From Cyrtodaria siliqua (Eukaryota > Mollusca > Bivalvia > Adapedonta > Hiatellidae), in NCBI GenBank assembly GCA_037043455.1, contig JAWPHD010000233.1:124001-188000 (forward strand): DNA of 64,000 bases. The letters run 5' to 3'. A model generated the notes under the pieces. That model worked only from the letters and a program-made list of their open reading frames with translations. It did no database searches and was not told the origin of the DNA. Shown one piece after another: positions 24,455 to 37,030 of this stretch (its first letter is position 1; each line of letters begins with the position of its first letter). A program made the translations under genes and the position numbers.

Positions 24455-25388
24455 AGAGGTGCGTTGATTATATAATGCAACTAGCCTTCGTATTCACGTT
24501 GTTTTAGCTTTACATACGAAATTTGAATATGATCTTATAAAATGAACCTTTAGTGACACTTTCTGACAATTTTATTAAAATCAGTGAATTTAAGTCTATG
24601 ACGACTGTTTGTTCGGTGACATATTCATATACACTGCCTTAAAAAGCGGCAGAAAAATTTAATGAATTTGCATAGGTCGTAATGTTGGATTCATTAAATA
24701 ATTGCAGCAAAGCAATGTATTCAAACTTTTGTTGTAACTAGAAGTATGTGTAAATATTACGTAAACAATGTTTTCATTACAAAACAAGGCAAGAAATGCC
24801 GTTTTCTTGGAAATATAAAAGTCCTGAAAATATCAAATTACAATAAAAATAATAGTCAAAATCGGTTAGAAGATATGACGGAAAATGGTTTTAAATATAT
24901 GGGTAACGAATTGAAGGGATACTCTAAAGATTTAATATAAAATGAACGATTTTAGTTACACTGCTCCAAAAATATTAAAGCCTGAAGTTGCACTTCGCTT
25001 TTTTAGCATAAAATTTAAGCTAAATTGTGTCGCATTGACAACATTTAAGGAGGATAAACCCAAACATAAACACATTACAAATAAAAACTACTAACATTTT
25101 CATATGGAAGATATAACAGTTTGTGGTTTAGGCACAAAAAGTCCATGTTGGCCGTCGAAATAAGATTTTTAGTAAAAGTATTTTTTCCCCGTTTTTGGCG
25201 TGTTCAGTAACATTTAAATGTCTTAAAAAAATGCCCTCAAAACACATTTTTAATTGGATGGAAGTATCTGAAACTTGATAAATTAATGGGGGAAAAATCA
25301 TTTTCACATAATCCGTATCAATAACTACAAGAATGCACCATAATTAAATTTTAGGATCATAGTTGCATTATATAATGGACGCCCCTCG
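24455..25388. mobile_element. 934-bp TA-flanked TIR element, copy 1
   Basis: The ends are inverted repeats: AGAGGTGCGTTGATTATATA on the left and CGAGGGGCGTCCATTATATA in reverse complement on the right, both followed by ATGCAACTA. TA flanks both ends. The form (C/A)GAGG..CGT with a TA duplication resembles mariner-type ends. The interior contains a 64-codon open frame (24746-24940) with no DDE/DDD motif, so the element is probably non-autonomous. A nearly identical copy occurs 2249 bp downstream. Confidence 0.8.
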
Positions 25389-26703
25389 TATCACCACTTA
25401 GATGTAGAAAATGATGCTCCTCCACACACAGGTATAGAAAATGATCGCACACATATAATAATATCCCCACTAAGGTATCGCGAATGATGCCAATCATATA
25501 ATATCACCACTAAGGTATCGCGAATGATGCCACCCATAGAATATCACCACTAAGGTATCGCGAAAGATGCATCCCATAGAATACTACCACGAAGGTATAG
25601 CAAATGATGCCACACATATATTTCAATTCAGGTGTAGCATATAATGCCACTAATATAATATCACCTCTAATGTATAGCAAACGATGCAACGCATATACCA
25701 TCACTAAGGTATAACAAACGATGCCACGCATATATCACCATTAATTTATAGCAAAAAATGCCACACATATATCACCCTTAAGGTATATAAAATGATGCCA
25801 TACATATATCACCACTAAGGTTTAGAAAATGATGCCACACATATACCTCCACCAAAGTATAACAAAGGATCCCATGCATATACTACCATTCAGGTATAGC
25901 AAATGATGCCACTCACATAATATCACCACTCAGGTATAGCAAATGATGCCACACATATATCACCACTAAGGCATAGCAAATGATGCCACACATATATCAC
26001 CACTAAGGCATAGCAAATGATGCCACACATATATCACCACTAAGGCATAGCAAATGATGCCACACATATATCACCCTTAAGGTATAGAAGATGATGCCAT
26101 ACATATACCACTACTAAGGTATAGCAAACGATGCCACGCATATATCACCATTAATGTATAGCAAATAATGCCACACATATATCACGCTTAAGGTATAGAA
26201 GATGATGCCATACATATATCACTACTAAGGTATAGCAAACGATGCCACGCATATATCACCCCTAATGTATAGAAAATAATGCCACACATATATCACCCTT
26301 AAGGTATAGAAGATGATGCCATACATATACCACTACTAAGGTATAGCAAACGATGCCACGCATATATCACCACTAATGTATAGCAAATAATGCCACACAT
26401 ATATCACCCTTAAGGTATATAAAATGATGCCATACATATATCACCACTAAGGTTTAGCACATGATGCCACACATATACTTCCACCAAAGTATAACAAAGG
26501 ATCCCATGCATATACTACCATTCAGGTATAGCACAAGATCCCATATATAATACTACCATTCAGGTATAGCAAGTTATGCCACTCACATAATATCACCACT
26601 CTGGTATAGCAAATGATGCCACACATATATCACCACTCAGGTATAGCAAATGATGCCACACATATATCACCACCAAGGTATAGTAAATGATGCCGTGTAT
26701 ATA
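25389..26703. repeat. 37/40-bp satellite, block D
   Basis: Satellite between the two 934-bp elements. From about 25618 its order of variant units follows that found before the first element, including the GTATAACAAAGGATCCCATG, GCACAAGATCCCATATAT and AAGTTATGCCACTCAC variants, so block and element were duplicated together. Confidence 0.9.
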
Positions 26704-27636
26704 AGAGGTGCGTTGATTATATAATGCAACTAGCCTTCGTATTCACGTTGTTTTAGCTTTACATACGAAATTTGAATATGATCTTATAAAATGAACCTTT
26801 AGTGACACTTTCTGACAATTTTATTAAAATCAGTGAATTTAAGTCTATGACGACTGTTTGTTCGGTGACATATTCATATACACTGCCTTAAAAGGCGGCA
26901 GAAAAGTTTAATGAATTTGCATAGGTCGTAATGTTGGATTCATAAAATAATTGCAGCAAAGCAATGTATTCAAACTTTTGTTGTAACTAGAAGTATGTGT
27001 AAATATTACGTAAACAATGTTTTCATTACAAAACAAGGCAAGAAATGCCGTTTTCTTGGAAATATAAAAGTCCTGAAAATATCAAATTCCAATAAAAATA
27101 ATAGTCAAAATCGGTTTGAAGATATGACGGAAAATGGTTTTAAATATATGGGTAACGAATTGAAGGGATACTCTAAAGACTTAATATAAAATGAACGATT
27201 TTAGTTACACTGCTCCAAAAATATTAAAGCCTGAAGTTGCACTTCGCTTTTTTAGCATAAAATTTAAGCTAAATTGTGTCGCATTGACAACATTTAAGGA
27301 GAATAAACACAAACATAAACACATTACAAATAAAAACTACTAACATTTTCATATGGAAGATATAAAAGTTTGTGGTTTAGGCACAAAAAGTCCATGTTGG
27401 CCGTCGAAATAAGATTTTTAGTAAAAGTATTTTTTCCCCGTTTTTGGCGTGTTCAGTAACATTTAGATGTCTTAAAAAAATGCCCTCAAAACACATTTTT
27501 AATTGGATGGAAGTATCTGAAACTTGATAAATTAATGGGGGAAAAATCATTTCACATAATCCGTATCAATAACTACAAGAATGCACCATAATTAAAATTT
27601 AGGATCATAGTTGCATTATATAATGGACGCCTCTCG
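26704..27636. mobile_element. 934-bp TIR element, copy 2 (segmental duplicate)
   Basis: Differs from copy 1 at only a few positions per hundred bases over 933 bp and shares the private variants of the flanking satellite, so it arose by duplication of a block of about 2.25 kb and not by a new insertion. The 64-codon frame (26995-27189) is kept with at least two amino-acid changes (Y to S and L to F), which gives no sign of protein-level constraint. Confidence 0.8.
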
Positions 27637-30600
27637 TATCACCACTAAGGTGTAGAAAATGATGCTCCTCCACACACAGGTATAGCAAATGATCGCAAAC
27701 ATATAATAATATCCCCACTAAGGTATCGCGAATGATGCCAATCATATAATATCACCACTAAGGTATCGCGAATGATGCCACCCATAGAATATCACCACTA
27801 AGGTATCGCGAAAGATGCCACCCATAGAATACTACCACGAAGGTATAGCAAATGATGCCATGCATATAATATCACCACTAAGGTATCGCGAATGATGCCA
27901 CCCATAGAATATCACCACTAAGGTATCGCGAAAGATGCCACCCATAGAATACTACCACGAAGGTATAGCAAATGATGCCATGCATATAATATCACCACTA
28001 AGGTATCGCGAATGATGCCACCCATAGAATATCACCACTAAGGTATCGCGAAAGATGCCACCCATGGAATACTACCACGAAGGTATAGCAAATGGTGCCA
28101 TGCATATAATATCACCACTAAGGTATAGCAAATGATGCGGGGCATATATCACACACTGGTATAGCAAATTATACCACATATATATCACCAATCAGATATA
28201 GCAAATGGTGCCACTCATATAATATCACTACTAATGTATAGCAAATGATGCCGCACATATATCACCACTAAGATATAGCAAATGATCCTATACATATACT
28301 ATCACTCAGGTATAGCAATTGATGCCGTTCGTATAATATCACCACTCAGGTATAGCAAATGATGCCACACATATACTACCACCTAGATATAGCAAATGAT
28401 GTCATGCATATATCACTACTAAGGTATAGCAAATGATCCCACATATACTACTACTCAGATATATTACTACCATTCAGGTATAGCAAATGATGCCACTCAC
28501 ATAATATCATCACTAATGCAAAGCAATTGATGCCACGTATATTTCACCACAAAAGTATAGTAAAGGATGCCATGCATACATCACCACTAAGGTTTAGCAA
28601 ATGATGCCACACATACAGGTATAGCAAATGATCGCACACATATAATATCCCAACTAAGGTATCACGAATGATGCCACTCACATAATATCACCACCAAGGT
28701 ATAGCACATGATGCCGTGCATATTTCACCACTAAGGTATAGCCACACATATATCACCACTCAGGTATAGCAAATGATGCCACACATATATCACTACCAAG
28801 GTATAGCAAATGATACCACACATATATCAAAAATCAGTATAGCAAATGATGCCACTCACATAATATCACTACTAATGTACAGCAAATGATACCTTAGTGG
28901 TGATATATGCGTCATATCACCACTAAGTTGTAGCAAATGATCCAATGCATATACTACCACTCAGGTATAGAACAAGATCAAATATATATTACTACCATTC
29001 AGGTATAGCAAATGATGCCACTCACATAATATCACCATTCAGGTATAGCAAATGATGCCACACATATATCACCATTAAGGTATAGCAAATGATGCCATGC
29101 ATATATCACCACTTAGGTGTAGCAAATAATGCCATACACACAGGTATAGCAAATGATCGCACACATATAATAACCCCACTAAGGTATCGCGAATGATGCC
29201 ACTCATATAATATCACCACTATGAAATAATAAATGATGCCAACCATAGAATACCACCACTCAGGTATAGCAAATGATGCAACACATATATCACCATTAAG
29301 GTAAAGCAAATGATGCCATGCATATATCACCACTCAGGTGTAGCAAATAATGCCATACACACAGGTATAGCAAATGATCGCACACATATAATAACCCCAC
29401 TAAGGTATAGCAAATGATGCAACTCATATAATATCACCACCAAGGTATAGCACATGATGCCATTCATATAATATCACACTAAGGTATAGCCACACATATA
29501 TCACCACTCTGGTATAGCAAAAGATGCCACGCATATATCACCACTAACGTATAGCAATTGATGCCACACATATATCAACAATAAGGTATAACAAATGATC
29601 CCACTCATATAATATTATCATTAATATACAGCAAATGATGCCGCACATATATCACCGCTAAGTTATAGCACATGATGCCATGCATATATCACCACTAAGA
29701 TATAGCAAATGATCCTATACATATACTATCACTCAGGTATAGCAAATGATGCCGCTCATATAATATCACCACTCAGTTATAGCAAATAATGCCACACATA
29801 TACGACCACCTAGGTATAGCAAAAGATGTCATGCATATACTACCACTCAGGTATAGCACAAGATCCAATACATATTACTACCACTCAGGTACAGCAAATA
29901 ATGCCACTCACATAATATCACCACTCAGGTATAGCAAATGATGCCATACATATATCACCACTAAGGCATAGCAAATGATGCCATGCATATATCACCGCGA
30001 AGGTAAAGCAAATGATGCCACGCTTATATCACAACTAAGACATAGCAAATGATGCCATGCATATATCACCACTAAGGTATAGCAAATGATGCCACGCATA
30101 TATCACCACTAAGGTATAGCAAATGATGCCACGCATATATCACCATTAAGGTATAGCAAATGATGCCACACATATACTACCACCAAGGTATAGCAAATGA
30201 TGCCATGCATTTATCACCTCTAAGGTACAGCAAACGATGCAACGCATATATCCCCACTAAGGTATAGCAAACGACGCCACGAATATATCACCACTCAGGT
30301 ATAGCAAATGATGCCACACATATATCACCAACAATGTATAGAAAATGATGCCATGCATATATCACTACATAGGTTTAACAAATGATGCAAGGCATATATC
30401 ACCACTCTGGTATAGCAAATGATACCACGCATGTATTTTAATTCAGGTGTAGCAAATGATGCCACTTATATGATATAACATCTAATGTATAGCAAACCTA
30501 GTTATAGCAAATGATGCCACACATATATCACCACCAAGGTATAGCAAATGATGCCACACATATATCACCACTCAGGTATAGCAAATGATGCCACGCATAT

Positions 30601-31203
30601 ATCACCACTAAGGTATAGCAAATGATGACACGCATATATCACCACTAAGGTATAGCAAATGATGCCACACATACATCACCACCAAGGTATAGCAAATGAT
30701 GCCAAACATATATCACCACCAATGTAAAGCAAATGATGCCACACATATATCACAACTTAGGTATAGCAAATGATACCACACATATATCACCATCAGATAT
30801 AGCAAATGATGCCACACACACATATATCACCACCAAGGTATAGCAAATGATACCACACATATATCACCACCAAGGTATAGCAAATGATGCCACGCATATA
30901 TCACCACTAAGGTACAGCGCAAAGGATGCTATACACATAATATCATCACTACAGTATAACAAATGATGCCACGCAATATATCACCACTAAGGTATATCAA
31001 ACGATGCAACCCATATACTACCACCAAGGTGTAGCAAATGATGACATGCATATATCACCACTAAGGTATAGCAAATGATGCCACTCATATAATATCACAA
31101 CTTAAGTATAGCAAATGATGCCACGCTTATTTCTCTACGAAGGTATAGCAAATGATGCCACACTATATCATCACTAAGGTATAGCAAATGATGCCTCACA
31201 TAG
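27637..31203. repeat. 37/40-bp satellite, block E
   Basis: At 27720-28100 a three-unit block of about 120 bp with the variants GGTATCGCGAATGATG and CCCATAGAATATCACC is repeated three times almost unchanged. Farther on, units are closer to the array consensus. Near 28886-28912 a unit contains CCTTAGTGGTGATATATGCG, the reverse complement of the satellite, marking a small inverted piece. Confidence 0.9.
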
Positions 31204-31379
31204 TTATTGTTCTTTTATGCCTTATCTAATTAGTTGTTTACTTATGTTAATTGTGTTGTATAATCAGAATTAAGCTTATGTTATTTTATAACCTCATATA
31301 TGTCAACATTATTATGTGATTACTATGCCAGTGATGGCCCATGATTGGAAATAAAAGATATTCTATTCTATTCTATTCT
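31204..31379 (+). mobile_element. LINE 3' tail inserted in the satellite
   Basis: About 175 bp that matches the reverse complement of 59222-59400, the 3' end of the minus-strand LINE in this window. Shared pieces include TAATCAGAATTAAGCTT, TGTGATTA and GGCCCATGATTGGAAA followed by TAAA. It ends in four TATTC units, the LINE's simple-repeat tail. Everything 5' of this is missing, a strong 5' truncation. Satellite resumes on both sides. Confidence 0.8.
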
Positions 31380-33452
31380 ATACTACCACCAAGGTATGGC
31401 AAATGATGCTAGGCATATATCACCACTAAGGTATAACAAATGATGCCACTCATATAATGTCACCACTGATGTGTAGCAAATGATGCCACTCATATAATAT
31501 CACAATTAAAGTATAGCAAATGATGCCTCGCTTATATCTCTACGAAGGTATAGCAAATGATACCACTCATATACTACCATCAAGGTGTAACAAATGATGC
31601 CATGCATATATCACCACTAAAGTATAGCAAAGGATGACACCCATATAATATCACCACTATGGTATAGCAAATGATGCCACGCAAATATCACCACTAAGGT
31701 ATCTCAAAAGATGCTACGCATATATCACCATTAAAGTATAGCTGATGATGCCACTCATATAATATCACCACTAAGGTATTGGAAATGATACCACGCATAT
31801 ATCACCACTAATGTATGGCAAATGATGCCACACATATATCACCATTAAAGTATAGCTGATGATGCCACTCATATAATATCACCACTAAGGTATTGGAAAT
31901 GATACCACGCATATATCACCACTAATGTATGGCAAATGATGCCACGCATATATCACCATTAAAGTATAGCTGATGATGCCACTCATATAATATCACCACT
32001 AAGGTATTGGAAATGATGCCACGCATATATCACCACTCAGGTATAGCAAATGATGCAACACATATATCACCACTCAGGTATAGCAAATGATGCAACACAT
32101 ATACTGCCTTCAAGGTATAGAAATGATGCCACGCATATATCACCACTAAAGCATAACAAATGATGCAACTCATATAATATCTCCACTAAGGTATAGCAAA
32201 TGATGCCTCACATATACTATCACCAAGGTATAACCACCAAGGTATAGCAAATGATAACATACATATATCACCACTCAGGTATAGCAAATGATACCACGCA
32301 TATATCACCACTAATGTATAGCATATGATACGACGCATATATCACCACTCAGGTATAGCAAATAATACCACAAATATATCGGCACTAAAGTATAGCAAAA
32401 TGATACCAAACATATATCACTACTAAGATATAGTAAATTATGCAGCATATATATCTCCACTCAGGTATACCAAATGATGTGCACGCATATACTATAGCTA
32501 AGGTATAGAAATGATGCCAATTATATAATATCACCTCTAATGTGTAGCAAATGATGCAACTCATATATATCAACAAAGGTATAGCAAATGATACGAAGCA
32601 TATATCTCCATTAAGGTATAGCAAATGATGCAACTCATATATCACCACTAAAGTATAGCAAATGATACCACACCTATATCACCACTCAGGTATGGCAAAT
32701 GGTGCCACAGATATATCACCACTTAAGTATAGCATATGATACCACACATATATCACCACTCAGGTATGGCAAATGATACCGCGCATATATCACCACTATG
32801 GTATAGCAAATGACAACACACAAATATCACCACTAAGATATATTAAATGGTGCCACGCACATATCACCACTCAGGTATGGCAAATGATACCAAACATATA
32901 TCACCACACATGTATAGCAAATGATGCCACACATAATCACAACTTAGGTATAGCAAATGAAGCCACTCATATATCACCACTAAAGTATTGACAATGATGC
33001 CACGCATATATCACCACTAATGTATAGCAAATGATGCCATGCATATATCACAACTCAGGTATAGCAAACGATGTCACGCATATATCACCACTAAGGTATA
33101 GAAAATGATACCACACATATATCACAACTCAGGTATAGCAAATGATACCACACATATATCACAACTCCGGTATAGCAAATGATACCACAAATATATCACA
33201 ACTCAGGTATAGCAAACGATGTCACGCATATATCACCACTAAGGTATAGAAAATGATACCACACATATATCACCACCAAGGTATAGCAAATGATACCACA
33301 CATATATCACCACTCAGGTATAGCAAATGATACCATGCATATATCACCGCTAAGATATAACAAATGAAGCCACTCATATATCACCACTAAAGTATTGACA
33401 ATGTTGCCACGCATACATTACCACTCAGGTATAGCAAATGATGCCACACAAC
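31380..33452. repeat. 37/40-bp satellite, block F
   Basis: Last block. At 31725-32010 a three-unit block (CATTAAAGTATAGCTGATGA, GGTATTGGAAATGATACC, TAATGTATGGCAAATGATG) is repeated about three times. Near 33060-33300 another multi-unit block with TATCACAACTCAGG is repeated. The array stops abruptly at about 33452 in GATGCCACACAACGCATTG. Confidence 0.9.
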
Positions 33453-34287
33453 GCATTGAAATGTTTAAATGAAAAAAAATATGTAAAAAATCGCACGAGT
33501 CGAGGTATGTCTTCTTCCTGGATGATAAGTTTGGATGATCTGAGTGGATGAGAAGTTTTGTTTTCCTCCTGTGTGTTTTTTTGGACAATCTTTCAAAATA
33601 ACAATCTAATCAGATTGCCTCTTTCGAAACTGGACCGGAAGTAATCAAACAGGCACTAAAGGGAGCACACAAACAGTCTTGAGTGCAAGCAGAGCTCTAA
33701 AAATTTCAGTTTATTCGTCTCTGATGCAATGATTATATGTATCTATTAACAACTTAAATGAGCTTCGTGGGTGCTTTATATGAAACGAAATTTAATCTAT
33801 TTTTCTTTTCGAAGTTATGATCTCTCATTAGTTAAGCAAAGTTATATAAACGCGTCGGCTTCTTGTATTTCATACATGCGCAGATATTGATGATTTTAGA
33901 ATTAAATTCTTAATATGAACTAACAGGAACATTTGTGTGATTTTAAAACATTTATTCTGATATTTTATTTCGTAACGGGAAATGTGTTGGTCGTTGCAGA
34001 CACTTATTTAAATAACTATGTAATAACAATAAACTGAGTACAATTTTAGAGTTTCTTTATTTTTTATAAGTTTGTTTAGGTGTAGTGAGATTCATAGACA
34101 AATAACTGTGCGTGTATAACTGGTCTGACCAGTTTACCTATACATTTATAAATCGAAGTAATGATAGTATAATTAGCAATGTGTTGCACCAGTGTAAAAA
34201 CGTTGGAAGTCAAACCATATTATAATCATTAGAAGTTCATCTGAATTAATCTTATTTGAAAACTTATATTTTCTTTTTGTTTGTCAG
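33453..34287. other. Sequence between the satellite and the TIR exon
   Basis: AT-rich unique-looking sequence. It ends with a polypyrimidine tract and acceptor (TTTCTTTTTGTTTGTCAG, AG at 34286-34287) that opens the TIR-like exon. I could not identify a preceding exon or a promoter with confidence. Confidence 0.4.
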
Positions 34288-34800
34288 CTAGTATAGGCCT
34301 TTCAACTGAGATGGCTCGAAATGATCAGGAGATAATAAAGCTTCTCCCGGAATGTGATTTCCCCCATCAATATCATCTCTTCCTGATGTGCTGCTGTGAA
34401 AATGACAAATGTGTTCGTTCTCTTGAAATGGAGATTGAAAGGCGTTTCGGAGTCCGTTGTGCAACCCGTAGCAGAGAGTCTGAACCCGGTTCTGATATAG
34501 TCGAAGAAATAAATAGAATTGCCGATTGTTCAATGATGGGAGTAATGTGGTTGAGTGAAGATTTTCTGAAAAGCAGATTCGGTTGTTATGAATTAAGTAA
34601 CGGCATCCATAAGTCAGTGCAATTGGGTTTTAATTGGATTATACCGGTATGGACGGAGAAAAGTGATATATCTATTACAACTAGTAACATCAGCGATACA
34701 CTGCAACGACTCAAGCCATTCATGATCAATGCAGCAGACCCAGGTGTAGATGTTGCCGCACAGATTGCACGAGCTCTGTGTTTATCTGTAAATACGTCGG
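34288..34800 (+). CDS. TIR-like domain exon (internal or first coding exon)
   Basis: A 513-bp exon bounded by TTTGTCAG and by GTAAGA at 34801, with both splice phases equal to 1. An ATG at 34311 could start it. About 25 residues after that ATG comes YHLFLMCCCENDK, matching the position of TIR box 1, then GVRCATRSRESEPGSDI with the RD..PG-like box 2, then WLSEDFLKSRFGCYEL with the conserved S..F..S..C.YEL pattern and the Glu at the site used by NAD-cleaving TIRs, and IIPVW in the fourth strand. A clear box 3 (FW) is not seen. TIR proteins act as adaptors or NADases in innate immunity and cell death; which applies here cannot be told. The frame stays open to 35003, so read-through without splicing is an alternative. 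The symmetric 1-1 phase suits a shuffled domain exon. Confidence 0.7.
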
Positions 34801-36241
34801 GTAAGATTTCTTTTCTCTGTCTTACCTTTACACATGCATCCCGTTTAACAGCATCTATGACCAATAATGTTGTTTGGTTTGGACATGTTTATTTCGTCAC
34901 TCAGAAGAAGAACCGCATTGTGGCTCATCCTCGGTTCATGCAGATTTCTAGATGTTTATTGGAAGAATCGTCGCACGACGTTATAGCAGCGGGTATTAGG
35001 TAGAAATGCCCCCACATCGCGCCATATTTGGAATATTTTCCCCACATTTAATATGTTCATGTAGTGTAGTAAAGCTAATAAAATGATTATAAGACCTATC
35101 ATAAATACCATTGGTGTAGATGATTATGGAGTTAATAATTGATAAACTCTCTGATCTGGCCGACAGTGCTTCGAACAGCATCTTCGAAAAACATTCAATT
35201 TAATAAAAAGCAGACTAGATATAAATCATGTTAATACTATTTAGATGCAAGTCTAATGATAAATTACTGATATTTCAAATGAATAAAATAACATATGTAA
35301 GAATGATAACTTATGAACCTTTCAAAGCCACCATATGACTGGCACTGATTCAACGATCTATTTCCAGCATAATACTTTTGGGGGTTGGGTGGGAGATAGA
35401 AATTGCATAGATAATTCCCATGTAATTCCCTGTTAGGCATAACATTGCGAAGAAAATGGTGTTATTCAACTTTGCGTGGGATTATGTAGTGCACATATCA
35501 AAACATAGACACATGTGTTCCATTATGTTTTTTGTGCTTTGTTTTGCAAAGCACAATAAAGAACAATCAACCCATGTAGTCATGGTCATCAACTTTGTGA
35601 CAAAAACATCCTTTAAGGTCTCCACGCTTTTATAAGGTTAGCTCCTCTGTATTCGTCCAATAAATGTTTAATGATTATTTCGTTAAAAATCAACTTAATG
35701 AACCTTCCATCGAATATTTGGTCAGAGAGGGATACTACAGGATTGTCTTATAAACGTCAGATTAAATGCTATCCACATAGGGGTTTTGTATACGTGTATA
35801 AACTCTCGAGGATCCATTGAACTAACTGTAAAAATAAAACTGAAACTCTATTTTGTAACCTATAATGATCTAGAATGTATCAAGGAGAACCTCAAACTTT
35901 GTCTCTTTGTCTTTTAAAGTATCGTTTAAACATAATGATATGCCGCTGTGCTGACTCTTGTACGCGAAACTAATCGTTTAACCATCAAGAGATAATGATC
36001 TTTCTTGACGAACAATATTTTGTCTTTGAAACCAGATTCTTTATCTCCCTGTTATTAATTTCTTAATATTTTTAAAAACGTAGTATGACCGTGACATAAT
36101 TGTAGCTGAATATGTAATCTTTCAGATATTATAAAATTGTTTACTATACGATAACTATTATTACAGTTATACGAGTTTTAAATCACTTGTATTCTCTGTC
36201 TGGTGTACATATTTCATCACCTGTGTTTATTTTACAAACAG
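34801..36241 (+). other. Probable intron after the TIR exon
   Basis: Starts with GTAAGA and can end at TTTATTTTACAAACAG (AG at 36240-36241). Part of it (34801-35003) remains open in the TIR frame, with WFGHVYFVTQKKNRI and AHPRFMQISRCLLEE in it, so an unspliced isoform ending at the TAG at 35001-35003 cannot be excluded. An alternative acceptor (CCGTTTAACAG) lies at about 34853. The remainder is AT-rich with no other exon that I can support. Confidence 0.3.
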
Positions 36242-36363
36242 CACACACTGAACGAAATCTAGTTATTCCCAGTAAGCCTTTTCAGCAAGGTTTGCGTTAT
36301 GACAAACTACGAAGATCTTTCTCAAAGTTCTATCTTTATATATTTACATTAATTTTTAATTAA
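36242..36363 (+). CDS. Candidate terminal exon of the TIR gene
   Basis: If spliced to 34800 in phase 1, the frame stays open for about 40 codons, including IPSKPFQQGLRYDKLRRSFS, and ends with TAA at 36361-36363. The acceptor has a fair pyrimidine tract. No poly(A) signal follows closely and no domain is recognised, so this may be chance. Confidence 0.2.
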
Positions 36364-36645
36364 TCTTTCATTTCTTCATCATTCATCAGTTTTTGCGCAA
36401 AATATGACCTATTTATGTGTCGACGTGCCGTAAAACACCATTCATTCATTCGCAAAGTGCTATAGCCGCAACGAAACCGACTTGAGAAAGACAGCGCCAA
36501 CCTACAAACATGTCTGCGACAAGGAATATTACAACCTTTAATTTACGAAGATGTGATCTATAAACTTCGAAAATTAAGGGGGTTTGACGGAAGTTCCTGA
36601 CCACAAAATTAATCAGGACATTCGTCATTATCTTGTATTATGCAG
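36364..36645. other. No recognisable feature
   Basis: AT-rich sequence with the short phrase CATTCATTCATTCG near 36440. Nothing else supported. Confidence 0.3.
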
Positions 36646-37030
36646 TAGTGCTTACTGACCATTCCAAATCGGTAACCCTGCATATCCCGTCTGAGGGGTA
36701 GGCAGAGGGGTAACCACGCTCACTCACGCACGTACGCTCGCACGCAAGCACGAACGCACGCACACACACACACGCTCATTTAAAGGTCTTCCTCATGATC
36801 GCTGCATTGTTTTAGGTGCCACTAGAGTAGTGGCAGAAAACAATACACGTCTCCAGCATAAATGGTATGTCAACAAAAGAGATTGCGGCAACTCTGCAGT
36901 TCTGCAGATGAGAAGGTTCTAGCCCCATTCAGCATATTTTAACTGTTAATTGAGGATGAGTCTGGCATGTTCATTTCTGTTAGGCGCCGTATACTCTGTT
37001 ATGTGATGGTGTGCCTTAAAGCCTAAATCT
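36646..37030 (+). repeat. Family R320, copy with CA/CG microsatellite
   Basis: Contains TACTGACCATTCCAAATCGG, GAGGGGTAGGCAGAGGGGTA, CATTAAAGGTCTTC, GCAACTCTGCAGTTC, GAGAAGGTTCTAG and GATGAGTCTGGCATGTTCAT in family order. At 36718-36778 a CGCA/CACA simple repeat occupies the position where other copies have CCCCCCAAATTC. This copy joins the TGACC.TTCCAA motif to the R320 body, suggesting that motif is the family's 5' head. Confidence 0.65.

Noticed and set aside
24746..24940. 64-codon frame in the 934-bp element (also 26995-27189) as a transposase
   Set aside because: Too short, no DDE/DDD or helix-turn-helix motif, and the two copies differ by amino-acid changes.
17397..33000. Reverse and forward open frames of 60-90 codons inside the satellite (for example 18097-18324, 22961-23182, 32385-32648)
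   Set aside because: They repeat the same peptide every 37 bp because three units keep the frame; there is no start, splice or domain evidence.
16381..33452. Regular short repeats that might be read as a CRISPR array
   Set aside because: Units are head to tail with no unique spacers, they vary gradually, and the context is eukaryotic. It is a satellite.
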